From positions 620,001 to 684,000 of the forward strand of contig CAWAXG010000002.1 in NCBI GenBank assembly GCA_963785755.1: a stretch of DNA of 64,000 bases. The letters run 5' to 3'. The position numbers and the translations under genes were made by a program. The stretch's first letter is position 1. Every line of letters starts with the position of its first letter. This document shows positions 9,743 to 18,206 of this stretch, piece after piece. The stretch comes from JACCXG01 sp963785755. GTDB taxonomy: Bacteria; Acidobacteriota; Vicinamibacteria; Vicinamibacterales; 2-12-FULL-66-21. Below the pieces are notes generated by a model that saw nothing but the letters and a program-made list of their open reading frames with translations, had not been told where the DNA came from and did not search any database.

Positions 9743-10548
9743 CTATCTGAAGGGGTCCGATGCGGCCTCGATCTGCTCCTTGACCTTTTCGTCCATCCAC
9801 TTCTGGAAGTCCTCGGTGGTCTGGACGGTGACGAAGCCCCGCATCCGGAAGTGGCCCAGCCCGCAGAGCTGCGCGCAGGCGATCTCGGTACTGGAACTCG
9901 GGTTTCCCGAGTCGGGTCCGCATCTCCTCGGTCGTGACGTTGGCGACGAACCAGATGGGAATCGTCAGGCCGGGGATGGCGTCCTGCTTCACGCGAAGCT
10001 CGGGCACGCCGAAGCTGTGGATGACGTCCTTGCTCCGGAGCCTCACGATGATCGGCTTGTTCACGGGCAGATAGAACTGATTGAGCGTCGTTACGTCGTC
10101 CTTCGCGGCAGGATCGGAGCGATCGATTCCCAGGGGATTCGACTGGAGGTCGAGCAGCTTGATGTCGGTGCGGCCGAATTTCCCGTCGGGGCCTGGATAG
10201 TGGACGTTCCAGGCGAATTGTTCGCCGGTTACCTGAACGACGAGCGATTCACTCTCCGGGGGAATGCGATCGACCCTCGCGGCCCAGATCGGGATCGCGA
10301 ATCCGAAGCAGGAGAATCATTTCGACCACGGCCACGCCGCCTTCGAGATAGCTCGAGGTGTGCGACTTGACCCCCGCGTAGTTCGCCACCGGATTCCGCG
10401 AACGCCGGAAACGGAACAGGGCGTAGATGAAGAAGCTTCCCCACCCGACGAACAGGACGAGCATGAACACATGCGTCCAGCCGATCAGGCCGTCGATCTG
10501 CCCGCCGTGAGTCGAGGCGAGCGGAGGGAGTCCGAGCCACTCTGTCAT
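9743..10548 (-). CDS. coxB: Cytochrome c oxidase subunit II (two frameshifts)
   Basis: This subunit carries the dinuclear CuA centre that accepts electrons from cytochrome c. Two N-terminal membrane spans (THVFMLVLFVGWGSFF and VAVVEMILLL) precede the periplasmic cupredoxin domain. DVIHSFGVPELRVKQDAIPG is intact, and the CuA loop CAQLCGLGHFRM is restored after correction. Two single extra bases break the frame, near 10304 (LLL then GFAIPIWAA) and near 9893 (FQY then EIACAQLC). The corrected product is 267 residues and ends EAASDPFR. It is the last gene of the oxidase cluster and overlaps the small membrane gene before it by four bases. No heme c domain is fused at the C-terminus, so this is an aa3-like rather than caa3-like subunit. 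Confidence 0.88.
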
Positions 10549-10865
10549 GATGTTCTAGGCCCCCTTTGGAGCTCCGACCATTCGGCATCGAGGTCGAGGT
10601 CGGCGATGCGCTTCGCGCGCCTGCGAAGATAGAGAAAAAAGCCCACAAACCCGCCCTGCACCGCAAGGGTGATGGCCAGCATCACCAGGACGCCGAGCTT
10701 CGCCCCGTCGATCAGCGGGGTCTCTTCCGCCCCGAAGCACACCGGGCAGGCGAGCACGCGGGCGCCGCCGGCGATCACCACGAACGCGGCGGTAATCAAC
10801 GCCTGTCGCGCCGAAGCGAAGCGAAGGCGGGCCTGCCGCGCCGAAGCGAAGCGAAGGCGGGTCAT
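10545..10865 (-). CDS. Small membrane protein of the oxidase cluster
   Basis: This is a 106-residue protein of unknown function. Its N-terminus is encoded by two tandem 30-base repeats (each RLRFASARQA), followed by a hydrophobic segment (ALITAAFVVIAGGARVLA), the short motif ACPVCFGAEE, a second membrane helix and a basic/acidic tail (RRRAKRIADLDLDAEW). ATG at 10865 overlaps the upstream stop (ATGA) and its own stop overlaps coxB, so it sits inside the operon. Small CPVCFG proteins like this recur next to acidobacterial oxidases as far as I recall. The two cysteines could bind a metal or act in copper delivery, but that is inference. Confidence 0.65.
   Translation of the reverse strand: MTRLRFASARQARLRFASARQALITAAFVVIAGGARVLACPVCFGAEETPLIDGAKLGVLVMLAITLAVQGGFVGFFLYLRRRAKRIADLDLDAEWSELQRGPRTS
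10801..10860 (-). repeat. Two tandem 30-base repeats at the start of a small oxidase-cluster gene
   Basis: Bases 10801-10830 and 10831-10860 are identical except for one position. They contain nested GCGAAGCGAAGGCGG phrases related to the REP-like elements near 14.7 and 16.7 kb. In the coding frame they duplicate a ten-residue segment at the N-terminus. Confidence 0.9.
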
Positions 10866-11062
10866 CGCAACGACCTCGTCTTGCGCAGGAACCACGAGTC
10901 GTAGACGACCAGGCCGATCGCCACGCCGAAAGCCGCGACCGCCGAGAACAGGCTTCCGACCCCGCCCTCCTCCCCGTAGATCCCCAGGCACCACACGCCG
11001 AACAGCACCGCGAGGGCCGCGGAGAGGAGGATCAGCGTTGCGTGGAACCACCTGAGGTTCAT
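10862..11062 (-). CDS. Small two-helix membrane protein of the oxidase cluster
   Basis: This is a 66-residue protein with two predicted membrane helices (ATLILLSAALAVLFGVWCLG and LFSAVAAFGVAIGLVVYD), ending in a short basic tail (FLRKTRSLR). ATG at 11062 overlaps the stop of cox4, and its stop overlaps the next gene's ATG. Size, topology and position suggest an accessory or assembly subunit of the terminal oxidase. I do not recognise a named family. Confidence 0.6.
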   Translation of the reverse strand: MNLRWFHATLILLSAALAVLFGVWCLGIYGEEGGVGSLFSAVAAFGVAIGLVVYDSWFLRKTRSLR

Positions 11063-11364
11063 TGGTGAATCCAGTAGCCGTTGCTGTGGGTGATCACTGG
11101 AAGAGACAGCAGCACGACGAAGAAAACAGCGGTCAGCGCGAGGACCGCGATGATCAGCTTTTTCTCGGAGATCAGGTGCATGAAGTAGCACGCCACCAGC
11201 GATCCCTTGATGGTTGCGACCAGCAGCGCGACGGTCACGGCAATCGGCACGGGAAGGTGGACCCGCGAGACCGCCACGGTGACGATTGTAAGGACCATGA
11301 GTGCGACGAAGACGGTGATGTAGATCCTGACGTGCTTGTCGATGTCAGCTGCGTGGTCGCTCAT
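11059..11364 (-). CDS. Cytochrome c oxidase subunit IV (prokaryotic type)
   Basis: This is a 101-residue protein with three hydrophobic helices. The hallmark KGSLVACYFMHL in the second helix, followed by a third helix, is the usual pattern of the bacterial COX4 family. These small subunits stabilise the oxidase core. Its coding region lies between coxC and two small membrane genes, with a four-base overlap downstream. ATG at 11364 is nine bases after the coxC stop. Confidence 0.82.
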   Translation of the reverse strand: MSDHAADIDKHVRIYITVFVALMVLTIVTVAVSRVHLPVPIAVTVALLVATIKGSLVACYFMHLISEKKLIIAVLALTAVFFVVLLSLPVITHSNGYWIHQ

Positions 11365-11373
11365 GGATGCTGC

Positions 11374-11964
11374 CTACAGAAGGTACAGAGTCGGGAAGAG
11401 AAAGATCCAGACCAGATCCACGAAATGCCAGAAGAGGCCCGAGTGCTCGACCCGGTTGGTGAACCACTGCGGGTTCGTCTTCCACTGCTTCGCGCCGGGA
11501 CCCCAGAAATAGGCGTTCACCACCATCCCGCCGAACACGTGGAGCATGTGCAGGCCGGTCAGGGTGAAGTAGATGGCGAGGAAGTTGCTCGTGCTGGGAA
11601 AGAGTCCGTCGTGGAACTTGTGGCTGTATTCGAAGTACTTGACCACGAGGAACACGCCCCCGAGCAGGATCGTCGCCCCCATGTAGAGTCGATAAGTCCC
11701 AAAGCGGTGGCGCATCAGCGACGCCCACGCCATGACCATCGTGACGGAGGACAGAATCAGGACGATCGTGTTGAACGTAGCGAGCGGGACGTTCAGAATC
11801 GTGTCTCCCCGCGGCCAGCTCGGCGCTCCTGTCCGGATCAGGATGTAGCTCGCGAACAGCGCGCCGAACAGCATGACCTCCGAGGCCAGGAAGAGCCAGA
11901 TGCCGATCTTGCCGTTGGTGAGACCGGTGTCGCGCCGGACCTCTACGGTGTAGGGAATGTCCAT
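11374..11964 (-). CDS. coxC: Cytochrome c oxidase subunit III
   Basis: This is a 196-residue membrane protein with five hydrophobic segments. GIWLFLASEVMLFGALFASY, KYFEYSHKF, FTLTGLHMLHVFGG and the C-terminal SGLFWHFVDLVWIFLF are diagnostic of subunit III. The short, five-helix form is typical of bacterial oxidases whose gene follows coxA. ATG at 11964 is a few bases after the coxA stop. It has no catalytic metal; the family supports proton uptake and stability of the core. Confidence 0.93.
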   Translation of the reverse strand: MDIPYTVEVRRDTGLTNGKIGIWLFLASEVMLFGALFASYILIRTGAPSWPRGDTILNVPLATFNTIVLILSSVTMVMAWASLMRHRFGTYRLYMGATILLGGVFLVVKYFEYSHKFHDGLFPSTSNFLAIYFTLTGLHMLHVFGGMVVNAYFWGPGAKQWKTNPQWFTNRVEHSGLFWHFVDLVWIFLFPTLYLL

Positions 11965-11969
11965 TTAGG

Positions 11970-13733
11970 TTACGCCTCGTGCTGCGGCACGAAGTCCCTG
12001 GCCGCGCCGGGAACGCTGTACTCGTAGGGGCCCCGGTGCGCTTCCGGCGCCACGACGAAATTGCCGTGCGGCGGAGGCGAGGGAGCCGCCCACTCGATCG
12101 TCGTGGCCTGCCACGGGTTGTCGCCGGTCTTCTCCCCCTTCCAGATGCTCCAGAAGAAATTGAAGATGAAGGGAATCTGGAAGACGGCGAGGATCCACGC
12201 GCCCCAGGAGGACACGACATTCCACTGGAGGACCGGCTGCGCAAAGTCGTAGCTCGCGCCACCGTCGAACAGCCGCCGCGAGACGCCGGCCAGCCCCACG
12301 AGGAACATCGGCATGAAGATGACGTTCATGCAGACGAGCGAGCCGAAAAAGTGAATCTTGCCGAGCGTCTCGTTCATCATCCGCCCGGTTGCCTTCGGAA
12401 ACCAGTAATAGACTCCCGCGAAGAGGGCGAAGATCGTCCCCGGCGCCACGACGTAATGGAAGTGGCCGATGACGTAGTAGGTGTCGTGCAGCGGAATGTC
12501 CGAGATGTTGAAGGCGAGCGGAAGCCCCGTGAGCCCGCCGATCCCGAACATCGGGAGAAAACCGAGCGCGAAGAGCATCGGCGTATTGAAGCGGATCGAT
12601 CCGCCCCAGAGCGAGATGATCAGGGCCGTGAGGATGACGACCGACGGGATCGAGATGATCATCGTCGTCGTCTGGAAGAATGCCGCCATCGTCGTGCCCA
12701 TGCCGGTCATGAACATGTGGTGCGCCCACACGATGAACGACATGAAGCCGAGGAAGACCAGCGAATAGACCATCGAACGGTAGCCCCACAGGGGCTTCCG
12801 CGTGTTGTTCGCGACGATCTCGGCCACGATTCCCATCCCCGGAAGAATCAGGACGTAGACCTCCGGGTGCGCCAGGAACCAGAACAGGTGCTGCCAGAGC
12901 AGCGGGTTGCCGCCGCCGGCCACCGGGAGGGGCTGGCCGCTGACGACGAGGCCGCTCGGGAGGAAGAAGCTCGTGCCGGCCAGGCGATCCATGAGCTGCA
13001 TGACCCCCGCGGCCTCGAGCGGCGGAAACGCCAGCAGCAGGAGGAAGGCCGTCACGAGCTGGGCCCATACGAAGAAGGGGAACCGCATGAAGGTGAGACC
13101 CTTCGTGCGGAGCTGGATCGTCGTTGTAATGAAGTTGACCGCTCCCAGCAGCGACGAGGTGATCAACAGGACCATCCCGATGAGCCACCACGTCTGGCCC
13201 GTGCCCGCGATGTTGGCAAGGGGCGAGTAGGAGGTCCACCCGGATTGCGCGGCGCCCCCGGGGACGAGAAAGCTGAACAGCATCGTCACGCCGCCGAGGA
13301 AGAAGAACCAGTAGCTCGCCATGTTCAGCCTCGGGAACGCCATGTCCGGGGCTCCGATCTGGAGCGGGAGCACGAAGTTTCCGAATCCGCCGACGGCTAA
13401 CGGGACCACCCCGAGGAACACCATGATGGTGCCGTGCATCGCCCCGAGCTCGTTGTAGAACTCAGGGAGCATCGACCCGCCCGGCATGCGCGCCTCGCCG
13501 AAGAGACTGCCGATCAGCGGCAGCGCGGCGCCCGGGTAGGCGAGCTGCCAGCGCATGAGCATCATCAGCGAAAAGCCGAAGAGCAGGAACAGCAAGCCGG
13601 TGATGGCGTACTGGATACCGATGACCTTGTGGTCGGTCGAGAAGACGTACTTCCACCAGAAGCCGAGCTCCTCGTGATGTGCTTCGTGCGCGGCGGGCGG
13701 CTTCGGTCCCGCGACAGCTGCTGGGTGGCTCAT
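11970..13733 (-). CDS. coxA: Cytochrome c oxidase subunit I
   Basis: This is the intact 587-residue heme-copper oxidase core, which reduces oxygen to water and pumps protons. Twelve membrane helices are visible. Key elements are LGAMHGTIMVF (heme a ligand), HPEVYVLILPG (CuB ligand and the proton-channel Glu typical of type A1 enzymes), WAHHMF (two CuB histidines) and GHFHYVV (heme a3 and heme a ligands). ATG at 13733 follows a GGAGAA ribosome site. The open frame continues upstream but overlaps the cupredoxin-like gene there, so a longer start is rejected. The gene is followed by coxC, cox4, two small genes and coxB, an unusual order with subunit II last. Confidence 0.95.
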   Translation of the reverse strand: MSHPAAVAGPKPPAAHEAHHEELGFWWKYVFSTDHKVIGIQYAITGLLFLLFGFSLMMLMRWQLAYPGAALPLIGSLFGEARMPGGSMLPEFYNELGAMHGTIMVFLGVVPLAVGGFGNFVLPLQIGAPDMAFPRLNMASYWFFFLGGVTMLFSFLVPGGAAQSGWTSYSPLANIAGTGQTWWLIGMVLLITSSLLGAVNFITTTIQLRTKGLTFMRFPFFVWAQLVTAFLLLLAFPPLEAAGVMQLMDRLAGTSFFLPSGLVVSGQPLPVAGGGNPLLWQHLFWFLAHPEVYVLILPGMGIVAEIVANNTRKPLWGYRSMVYSLVFLGFMSFIVWAHHMFMTGMGTTMAAFFQTTTMIISIPSVVILTALIISLWGGSIRFNTPMLFALGFLPMFGIGGLTGLPLAFNISDIPLHDTYYVIGHFHYVVAPGTIFALFAGVYYWFPKATGRMMNETLGKIHFFGSLVCMNVIFMPMFLVGLAGVSRRLFDGGASYDFAQPVLQWNVVSSWGAWILAVFQIPFIFNFFWSIWKGEKTGDNPWQATTIEWAAPSPPPHGNFVVAPEAHRGPYEYSVPGAARDFVPQHEA

Positions 13734-13752
13734 GCGGCTGTTCTCCGGTTCG

Positions 13753-14497
13753 CTACTTCGCGGCCACGGCGAACTTGAAGTCCTGGGTCTTCTTGTCGTT
13801 CGCGCGCAACCGTGACGGAAGCCGTCTGCGTCCCCAGCTTCTCGTGCCAGGCCGTGATCTCGTAGGTGCCCGGATCGAGGCCCGAGATCGTGAACTTCCC
13901 GTCCGCGCTCGTGACCGAGTAGAAAGGATGGGTGAAGACGCCGATGTATGCGCTCATCCATGGATGGACGTCACACTTGACATGGAAGATCGCCTCAGGC
14001 TTGGCGAACGTCGTGGTCGCCTCCTTGCGCGTCGCCGGGAACGCCTGGTTGAATGTCGGGTTGACCTTTGGTTGCGTGTGGATATTGTGCATGATGCCGT
14101 CGGAGTTGAGGATCCGGTAGGGCTGACCGACCATTATCCCCATCACGTGCGGCACATATAGGCAGCCCTTCTGATCGAGAACCACCGGTTCCTTGGGAGC
14201 CGGGAAGGTCTTGCCGGCCGGAAGCCCTTTCGAGACCCAGACCATGATGTTCCCCATGGTCTGGCCGCTGCCGAGCACGAGCATCTCGGCCGGCACGGGT
14301 TTCGAGTGCTTCTTGGCGCACGCGGGGTCGGCGTCCATGGCGAGCGGCCTTGGAGTAGGGACTTTCCCGTCGAAGGTGACGGTTCCGCTGATCGACGAGG
14401 CGGCGAATGCAACGCCCGGCCAGCACAACACCGCGAACAGCCCGGCCACCTGCCACACCCTGTTGAATGTCCCGCGCACACTCGGCTTCTTGGTCAT
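13753..14497 (-). CDS. Exported cupredoxin-like protein with carboxypeptidase-regulatory-like fold (one frameshift)
   Basis: A signal peptide (VWQVAGLFAVLCWPGVAFA) precedes about 220 residues. The first part resembles a methylamine-utilisation or plastocyanin-like domain: GTVTFDGKVP, a His in DGIMHNIH, and the loop CDVHPWMSAYIGV, whose Cys, His and Met could bind copper. The end, GKFTISGLDPGTYEITAWHEKLG, is a carboxypeptidase-regulatory-like beta sandwich. One extra base near 13809 breaks the last 20 residues; correction gives an end in DFKFAVAAK and 247 residues. GGAGG lies twelve bases before ATG 14497. Position between actF and coxA suggests an electron carrier or copper donor linking alternative complex III to the oxidase (inference). 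Confidence 0.7.
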
Positions 14498-14642
14498 CGC
14501 AAACCTCGCCTCCATCGTCACCTTGACGCTAGCACCCGCGATCATTAAGTGGGGCGACTTTACACCGGGGCTTGCCGTCTGTGCAACCCTAGCACAGCCT
14601 TTTGAGTCGACGCTTCGCACTGGGAATCGGCCCACGATCCGA

Positions 14643-14727
14643 CTTCCGCCTTCGACAAAGGTTTCGCCTTCGCAATGGTAGGGGGCGAGCGGCCGTAGCC
14701 TTCGGCGGAGGCTGGCTGGCGGACAGG
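14643..14727 (-). repeat. REP-like element (GACCTGTCCGCCA ... GCCGAAGGCTACGG)
   Basis: In the 230-base spacer between actF and the cupredoxin gene, directly after the actF stop, lies a short palindromic element. It has the core AGCCTTCGGCGGAGGCT and the flank CTGGCGGACAGGTC. The same GACCTGTCCGCCA phrase occurs inside the start of actD (16648-16660), and a related CTGCCCGCC...GCGGAGGCTGG lies at 29878-29905. The rest of the spacer holds no gene. Confidence 0.6.
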
Positions 14728-15942
14728 TCAAACGTTCTCGAACGCCATCGATTCGGCAAGCCTCGGGTCGCGTAATGGAACGAGCGCCTGCCGTCGCATC
14801 AGCCAGCCCGCGGCCGCCACGAAGCACCCGCCGATCGCAACGAGCGCGGCCAGGTCCAGCGCCGACGGGCTGGGCCCATGGGGATGGAGCGTCGGCATGA
14901 CCTGCCAGTAGAGATCCAGGAAGTGCATCGCGAGGAGCCACGCTCCGCCGATGGCCAGGGTCGTTCCCCTCCGCTTGACGGCACGCCCCATCAGATAGAA
15001 GAACGGAACTCCGAAGTGTCCCGCCATGAGGAACAGCGAGACCGTCAGCCAGGAGCCTTCCATTCGCGCCTTGTACCAGATCGTCTCCTCCGGGAGGTTC
15101 GCGTACCACATGAGGAAGAACTGGGAGAAGGCGATATAGGCCCAGAACGCCGTGAATGCGAACAGGAGCTTGCCGATATCGTGCAGGTGCTCGTCGCTGA
15201 TGATCGTGTCCAGCAGCCCGGCCCTGCGCATCGCCACCACGATGACCGAGAGCAGCGCGATGAACCCCACGAAGGAACCGGCGAAGAAATAGACGCCGAA
15301 GATGGTCGAGTACCAGTGCGGCGTGAGCGACATGATCCAGTCGATCGAGGCGAAGGTCTGGGTCAGCGCGAGGACCATGATTGCGGGCCCGGCGAGGCGT
15401 CGCAGACGGGCGGACACGCCGGGATCCCCCGTCTCGTCCTGACCGCGCGAGCCGCGGTAGTAGAGCAGCGCGATGAAGGACCAGATTCCGAAGAAGAGCG
15501 CCGCCCGGATCAGGAAGAACGGCACGTTGAGGTATGGCGCCTTCCAGCGAAGCAGCGCATCGTGTTCGGCTGCGTCGGCATGGGACCATTCGTAGAGATC
15601 GTGCAGCCCGAGGAGCAACGGGAGGAAGAGGGCCGCCATCACGGGGAGCGTTGCGAAGATCGTCTCCCCGATCCGCCGCACCACGATCCCCCATCCTCCC
15701 TGCGCCGCGTACTGGATCAGCACGAAGAAGAGCGCGCCGAGGGCCAGGCTCAGGAAGAACAGGAACGACACCAGCCACGAGAAGAAGAACTGCTTCGGAT
15801 TCCCGGCGCCGAGAATCGCGCAGACCACCACTCCCAGCAGGGCGCACACGGCGCCGATCATCGGAATGCGGTTCCACGGGTGCCCCGGGGGAATCGTGGC
15901 CTGCTCGGGCCGCAGCGCCACGTGATCGTGTGCGGAGATCAT
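14728..15942 (-). CDS. actF: Alternative complex III subunit ActF (quinol:cytochrome c oxidoreductase membrane subunit)
   Basis: This is a 404-residue protein with about ten membrane helices, matching the ActF subunit of alternative complex III. Features include GNPKQFFFSWLVSFLFFLSLALGALF, HDLYEWSHADA, PYLNVPFFLIRAALFFGIW, ASIDWIMSLTPHWYSTIFG and FSQFFLMWYANLPEETIWY, all hallmarks of the family. ATG at 15942 follows GGGGAAG; longer in-frame starts run through GC-rich repeat-like sequence and are rejected. It probably forms part of the quinol-oxidising membrane arm that delivers electrons to the oxidase downstream. The neighbour on the 5' side is actD, with no actE between. Confidence 0.9.
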   Translation of the reverse strand: MISAHDHVALRPEQATIPPGHPWNRIPMIGAVCALLGVVVCAILGAGNPKQFFFSWLVSFLFFLSLALGALFFVLIQYAAQGGWGIVVRRIGETIFATLPVMAALFLPLLLGLHDLYEWSHADAAEHDALLRWKAPYLNVPFFLIRAALFFGIWSFIALLYYRGSRGQDETGDPGVSARLRRLAGPAIMVLALTQTFASIDWIMSLTPHWYSTIFGVYFFAGSFVGFIALLSVIVVAMRRAGLLDTIISDEHLHDIGKLLFAFTAFWAYIAFSQFFLMWYANLPEETIWYKARMEGSWLTVSLFLMAGHFGVPFFYLMGRAVKRRGTTLAIGGAWLLAMHFLDLYWQVMPTLHPHGPSPSALDLAALVAIGGCFVAAAGWLMRRQALVPLRDPRLAESMAFENV

Positions 15943-16068
15943 TCTTCCCCGGGGGACTTCGTCCCCGGACCCCCTTACACGCGCGCTCGCGGGGGCCCTC
16001 ACGCCCCGCTCCGCGCGCGTGGCTCGCTCGCTGCGCTCACTCGCTGTCGAGAGTGGTTATTCATGATT
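15943..16068. other. Spacer where actE is normally found
   Basis: These 126 bases between actD and actF contain a GGGGGAC/GTCCCC hairpin and GC-rich alternating phrases (GCTCGCTCGCTGCGCTCACTCGCT). I see no open frame with a CxxCH heme motif, so the monoheme cytochrome c gene usually placed here is absent. Confidence 0.6.
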
Positions 16069-16692
16069 TCAGGACTCCACGAGCTCGACGGTGCGGGCGC
16101 CCAGGGATTCAAGCAGCTTGCCGGTGGCCGACGGATCGAACCGGGGATCCCAGGATTCGATCGAAATGAAGAAGGCGTCGTCGGTCACACGCTCGAAGAC
16201 CTTGGATCGGAAGAGCGGATGGTAGTGCATGGGGAGCCGGTTGAGGCCGAACATGCCGAAGACGGCGCCGAGCGCGCCGAAAAGGACGGCGAGCTCGAAG
16301 GTAATCGGAATGAAGGCGGGCCAGGAGAAAAACGGTTTGCCGCTGATCACGAGGGGATAGGCGGTGGTGTGGACCCACCACTGCAGGACGAACCCGAGTG
16401 CGGCCCCCATCAGTCCCATGCCGAGGACGATCCAGGGAAGCGGGGATCGCCGGAGCCCCATCGCTTTCTCGAGGCCGTGGACAGGGAACGGGCTGTGGGC
16501 ATCCCACTTGGTGAAGCCCGCGTCACGCACCCGCTCGCACGCGTGATACAGGTCCGCAGGCGTCGCGAATTCGGCGAGGAGTCCGTAATAGGGCCCCTTC
16601 GGGAGCTGCGGGGAGAGCAACGGCATTGTCCTGAGCGAGCGACCTGTCCGCCATAGCGCGAAGCGCGAAGGCGGAAGCGAGTCGAAGGGCAT
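16069..16692 (-). CDS. actD: Alternative complex III subunit ActD (DUF3341)
   Basis: This is a 207-residue protein with two central membrane helices. YYGLLAEFATPADLYHACERVRDAG, KWDAHSPFPVHGLEKAMGLRRS and LPMHYHPLFRS are characteristic of ActD. ATG at 16692 overlaps the actC stop by four bases and has AGGAG upstream. The first 22 residues are encoded by a REP-like repeat, so ATG at 16626 (PLLSPQLPKGPYYG), the usual N-terminus of the family, may be the ancestral start. ActD is a peripheral/membrane subunit of unknown chemistry in the quinol:cytochrome c oxidoreductase. Confidence 0.88.
   Translation of the reverse strand: MPFDSLPPSRFALWRTGRSLRTMPLLSPQLPKGPYYGLLAEFATPADLYHACERVRDAGFTKWDAHSPFPVHGLEKAMGLRRSPLPWIVLGMGLMGAALGFVLQWWVHTTAYPLVISGKPFFSWPAFIPITFELAVLFGALGAVFGMFGLNRLPMHYHPLFRSKVFERVTDDAFFISIESWDPRFDPSATGKLLESLGARTVELVES
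16640..16684 (-). repeat. REP-like element within the 5' end of actD
   Basis: The sequence CCTGTCCGCCATAGCGCGAA, followed by GCGCGAAGGCGGAAG, forms inverted CCGCC/GGCGG arms. It shares GACCTGTCCGCCA with the element behind actF. It is translated only if actD begins at 16692. Confidence 0.55.
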
Positions 16693-18206
16693 CAGGAGGC
16701 TCCTTCGGGAGCGGGCTCCGACGCCCCACGCCCCGCGGCGGTCCGGTGGTCCTTGATTACGCGTTCGGTGCCGGGCTGCCAATGCGGATCGGCCTGCGGC
16801 AGCACGGTCTTGACCTCGGCGGTTGCCACCATCGGAAGAAAGCGCACGAACAGGCAGAACATCGTGAAGAAGAGCCCGAAGCTTCCAAGCAGGCACGCCA
16901 CGTCCCAGAACGTGGGAGTGAAGTAGCTCCAGGCCGAGGGCAGGAAGTCACGGTGCAGCGACGTCACGATAATCACGAACCGCTCGAACCACATGCCGAT
17001 GTTGATCACGATCGACACTACGAACAGGATCGGGATGCTCGTGCGCGCCTTCTTGGACCAGAAAATCTGGGGGCTGATCACGTTGCAGGTGACCATGATC
17101 CAGTAGGCCCAGGCGTACGGTCCCAGGGCGCGGTTCATGAACGTGAAGTACTGGTACGGGTTCCCGCTGTACCAGGCGGTGAAGAACTCCGTGGCATAGG
17201 CGTAGCCCACCATCGATCCGGTCACCAACATGATCTTCGCCATGTAGTCGAAGTGCCGGAGCGTGATGATGTGCTCGAGGCCGAACGCCTTGCGGCAGAT
17301 CACCATGAGCGTCAGCACCATGGCGAACCCGGAAAAGATCGCGCCCGCGACGAAGTACGGCGGGAAGACCGTCGTATGCCATCCGGGGAGGAGGGAGACC
17401 GCGAAATCCATCGAGACGATCGAATGAACCGAGAGGACCAGCGGCGTCGCGAGGGCCGCGAGAATGAGATACGCGGATTCGTAGTGATGCCATTGCCGCA
17501 CGGAGCCCCGCCATCCGAGAGCGAAGAGACCGTAGACGAACTTCCTCGTCGGAGTCTTCGCCCGATCGCGCATCGTCGCCAGGTCCGGGATCAGGCCGAT
17601 GTACCAGAACAGGACCGAGACGGTTCCGTAGATGCTGACCGCGAAGACGTCCCAGAGAAGAGGGCTCCTGAAGTTGGGCCACATGCCCATCTGGTTCGGG
17701 AGCGGGAACATCCAGTAGGCGACCCAGACGCGTCCCACGTGGATCCCGGGAAACGTCAGGGCACACATGACTGCGAAGATGGTCATGGCCTCGGCGGAGC
17801 GATTGATCGACGTGCGCCATTTCTGGCGGAAGAGGAACAGGATCGCTGAGATGAGCGTGCCGGCGTGCCCGATCCCGACCCAGAACACGAAATTCGTGAT
17901 GTCCCACGCCCATCCGACGGGGACGTTGAGGCCCCAGATGCCGATCCCCTCCCAGAACAGCCATGAGACCGCGACGCCGAGCAGGCCGAGGAGGGCGACC
18001 GATGGGATGAAGAAGATCCACCAGCCGATCGGTGTCGGCCGTTCGATCGGCTCCGCGACGACCTCGGTGATTGAGTGAAAATCCGGCGAGCGCAGGATGA
18101 GCGTCGGCCGGCCCGCGACAGGGTTGTCTAGCAGTTCTGCTTCCGTCTGGGCCAAGCCCGCTCCCGCGTTGAGTTTTGAAAAGTGGCCGTTTGTACCATC
18201 GCGCAT
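16692..18206 (-). CDS. actC: Alternative complex III subunit ActC (NrfD-like quinol-binding membrane subunit)
   Basis: This is a 504-residue protein of the NrfD/PsrC family with about ten helices. TPIGWWIFFIPSVALLGLLG, FVFWVGIGHAGTLISAILFLFRQKWRTSINRSAEAM, FPGIHVGRVWVAYWMFPLPN and WFERFVIIVTSLHRDFLPSAW are typical of ActC. It binds and oxidises menaquinol and passes electrons to the ActB/ActA subunits, which are not in this window. Its ATG at 18206 faces the efflux operon on the opposite strand. I see no strong ribosome site. It is the first gene of the respiratory block, although actA and actB normally precede it. Confidence 0.92.
   Translation of the reverse strand: MRDGTNGHFSKLNAGAGLAQTEAELLDNPVAGRPTLILRSPDFHSITEVVAEPIERPTPIGWWIFFIPSVALLGLLGVAVSWLFWEGIGIWGLNVPVGWAWDITNFVFWVGIGHAGTLISAILFLFRQKWRTSINRSAEAMTIFAVMCALTFPGIHVGRVWVAYWMFPLPNQMGMWPNFRSPLLWDVFAVSIYGTVSVLFWYIGLIPDLATMRDRAKTPTRKFVYGLFALGWRGSVRQWHHYESAYLILAALATPLVLSVHSIVSMDFAVSLLPGWHTTVFPPYFVAGAIFSGFAMVLTLMVICRKAFGLEHIITLRHFDYMAKIMLVTGSMVGYAYATEFFTAWYSGNPYQYFTFMNRALGPYAWAYWIMVTCNVISPQIFWSKKARTSIPILFVVSIVINIGMWFERFVIIVTSLHRDFLPSAWSYFTPTFWDVACLLGSFGLFFTMFCLFVRFLPMVATAEVKTVLPQADPHWQPGTERVIKDHRTAAGRGASEPAPEGAS

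Noticed and set aside
15943..16068. Hidden actE in the actD-actF spacer
   Set aside because: No CxxCH and no open frame of useful length were found in these 126 bases.
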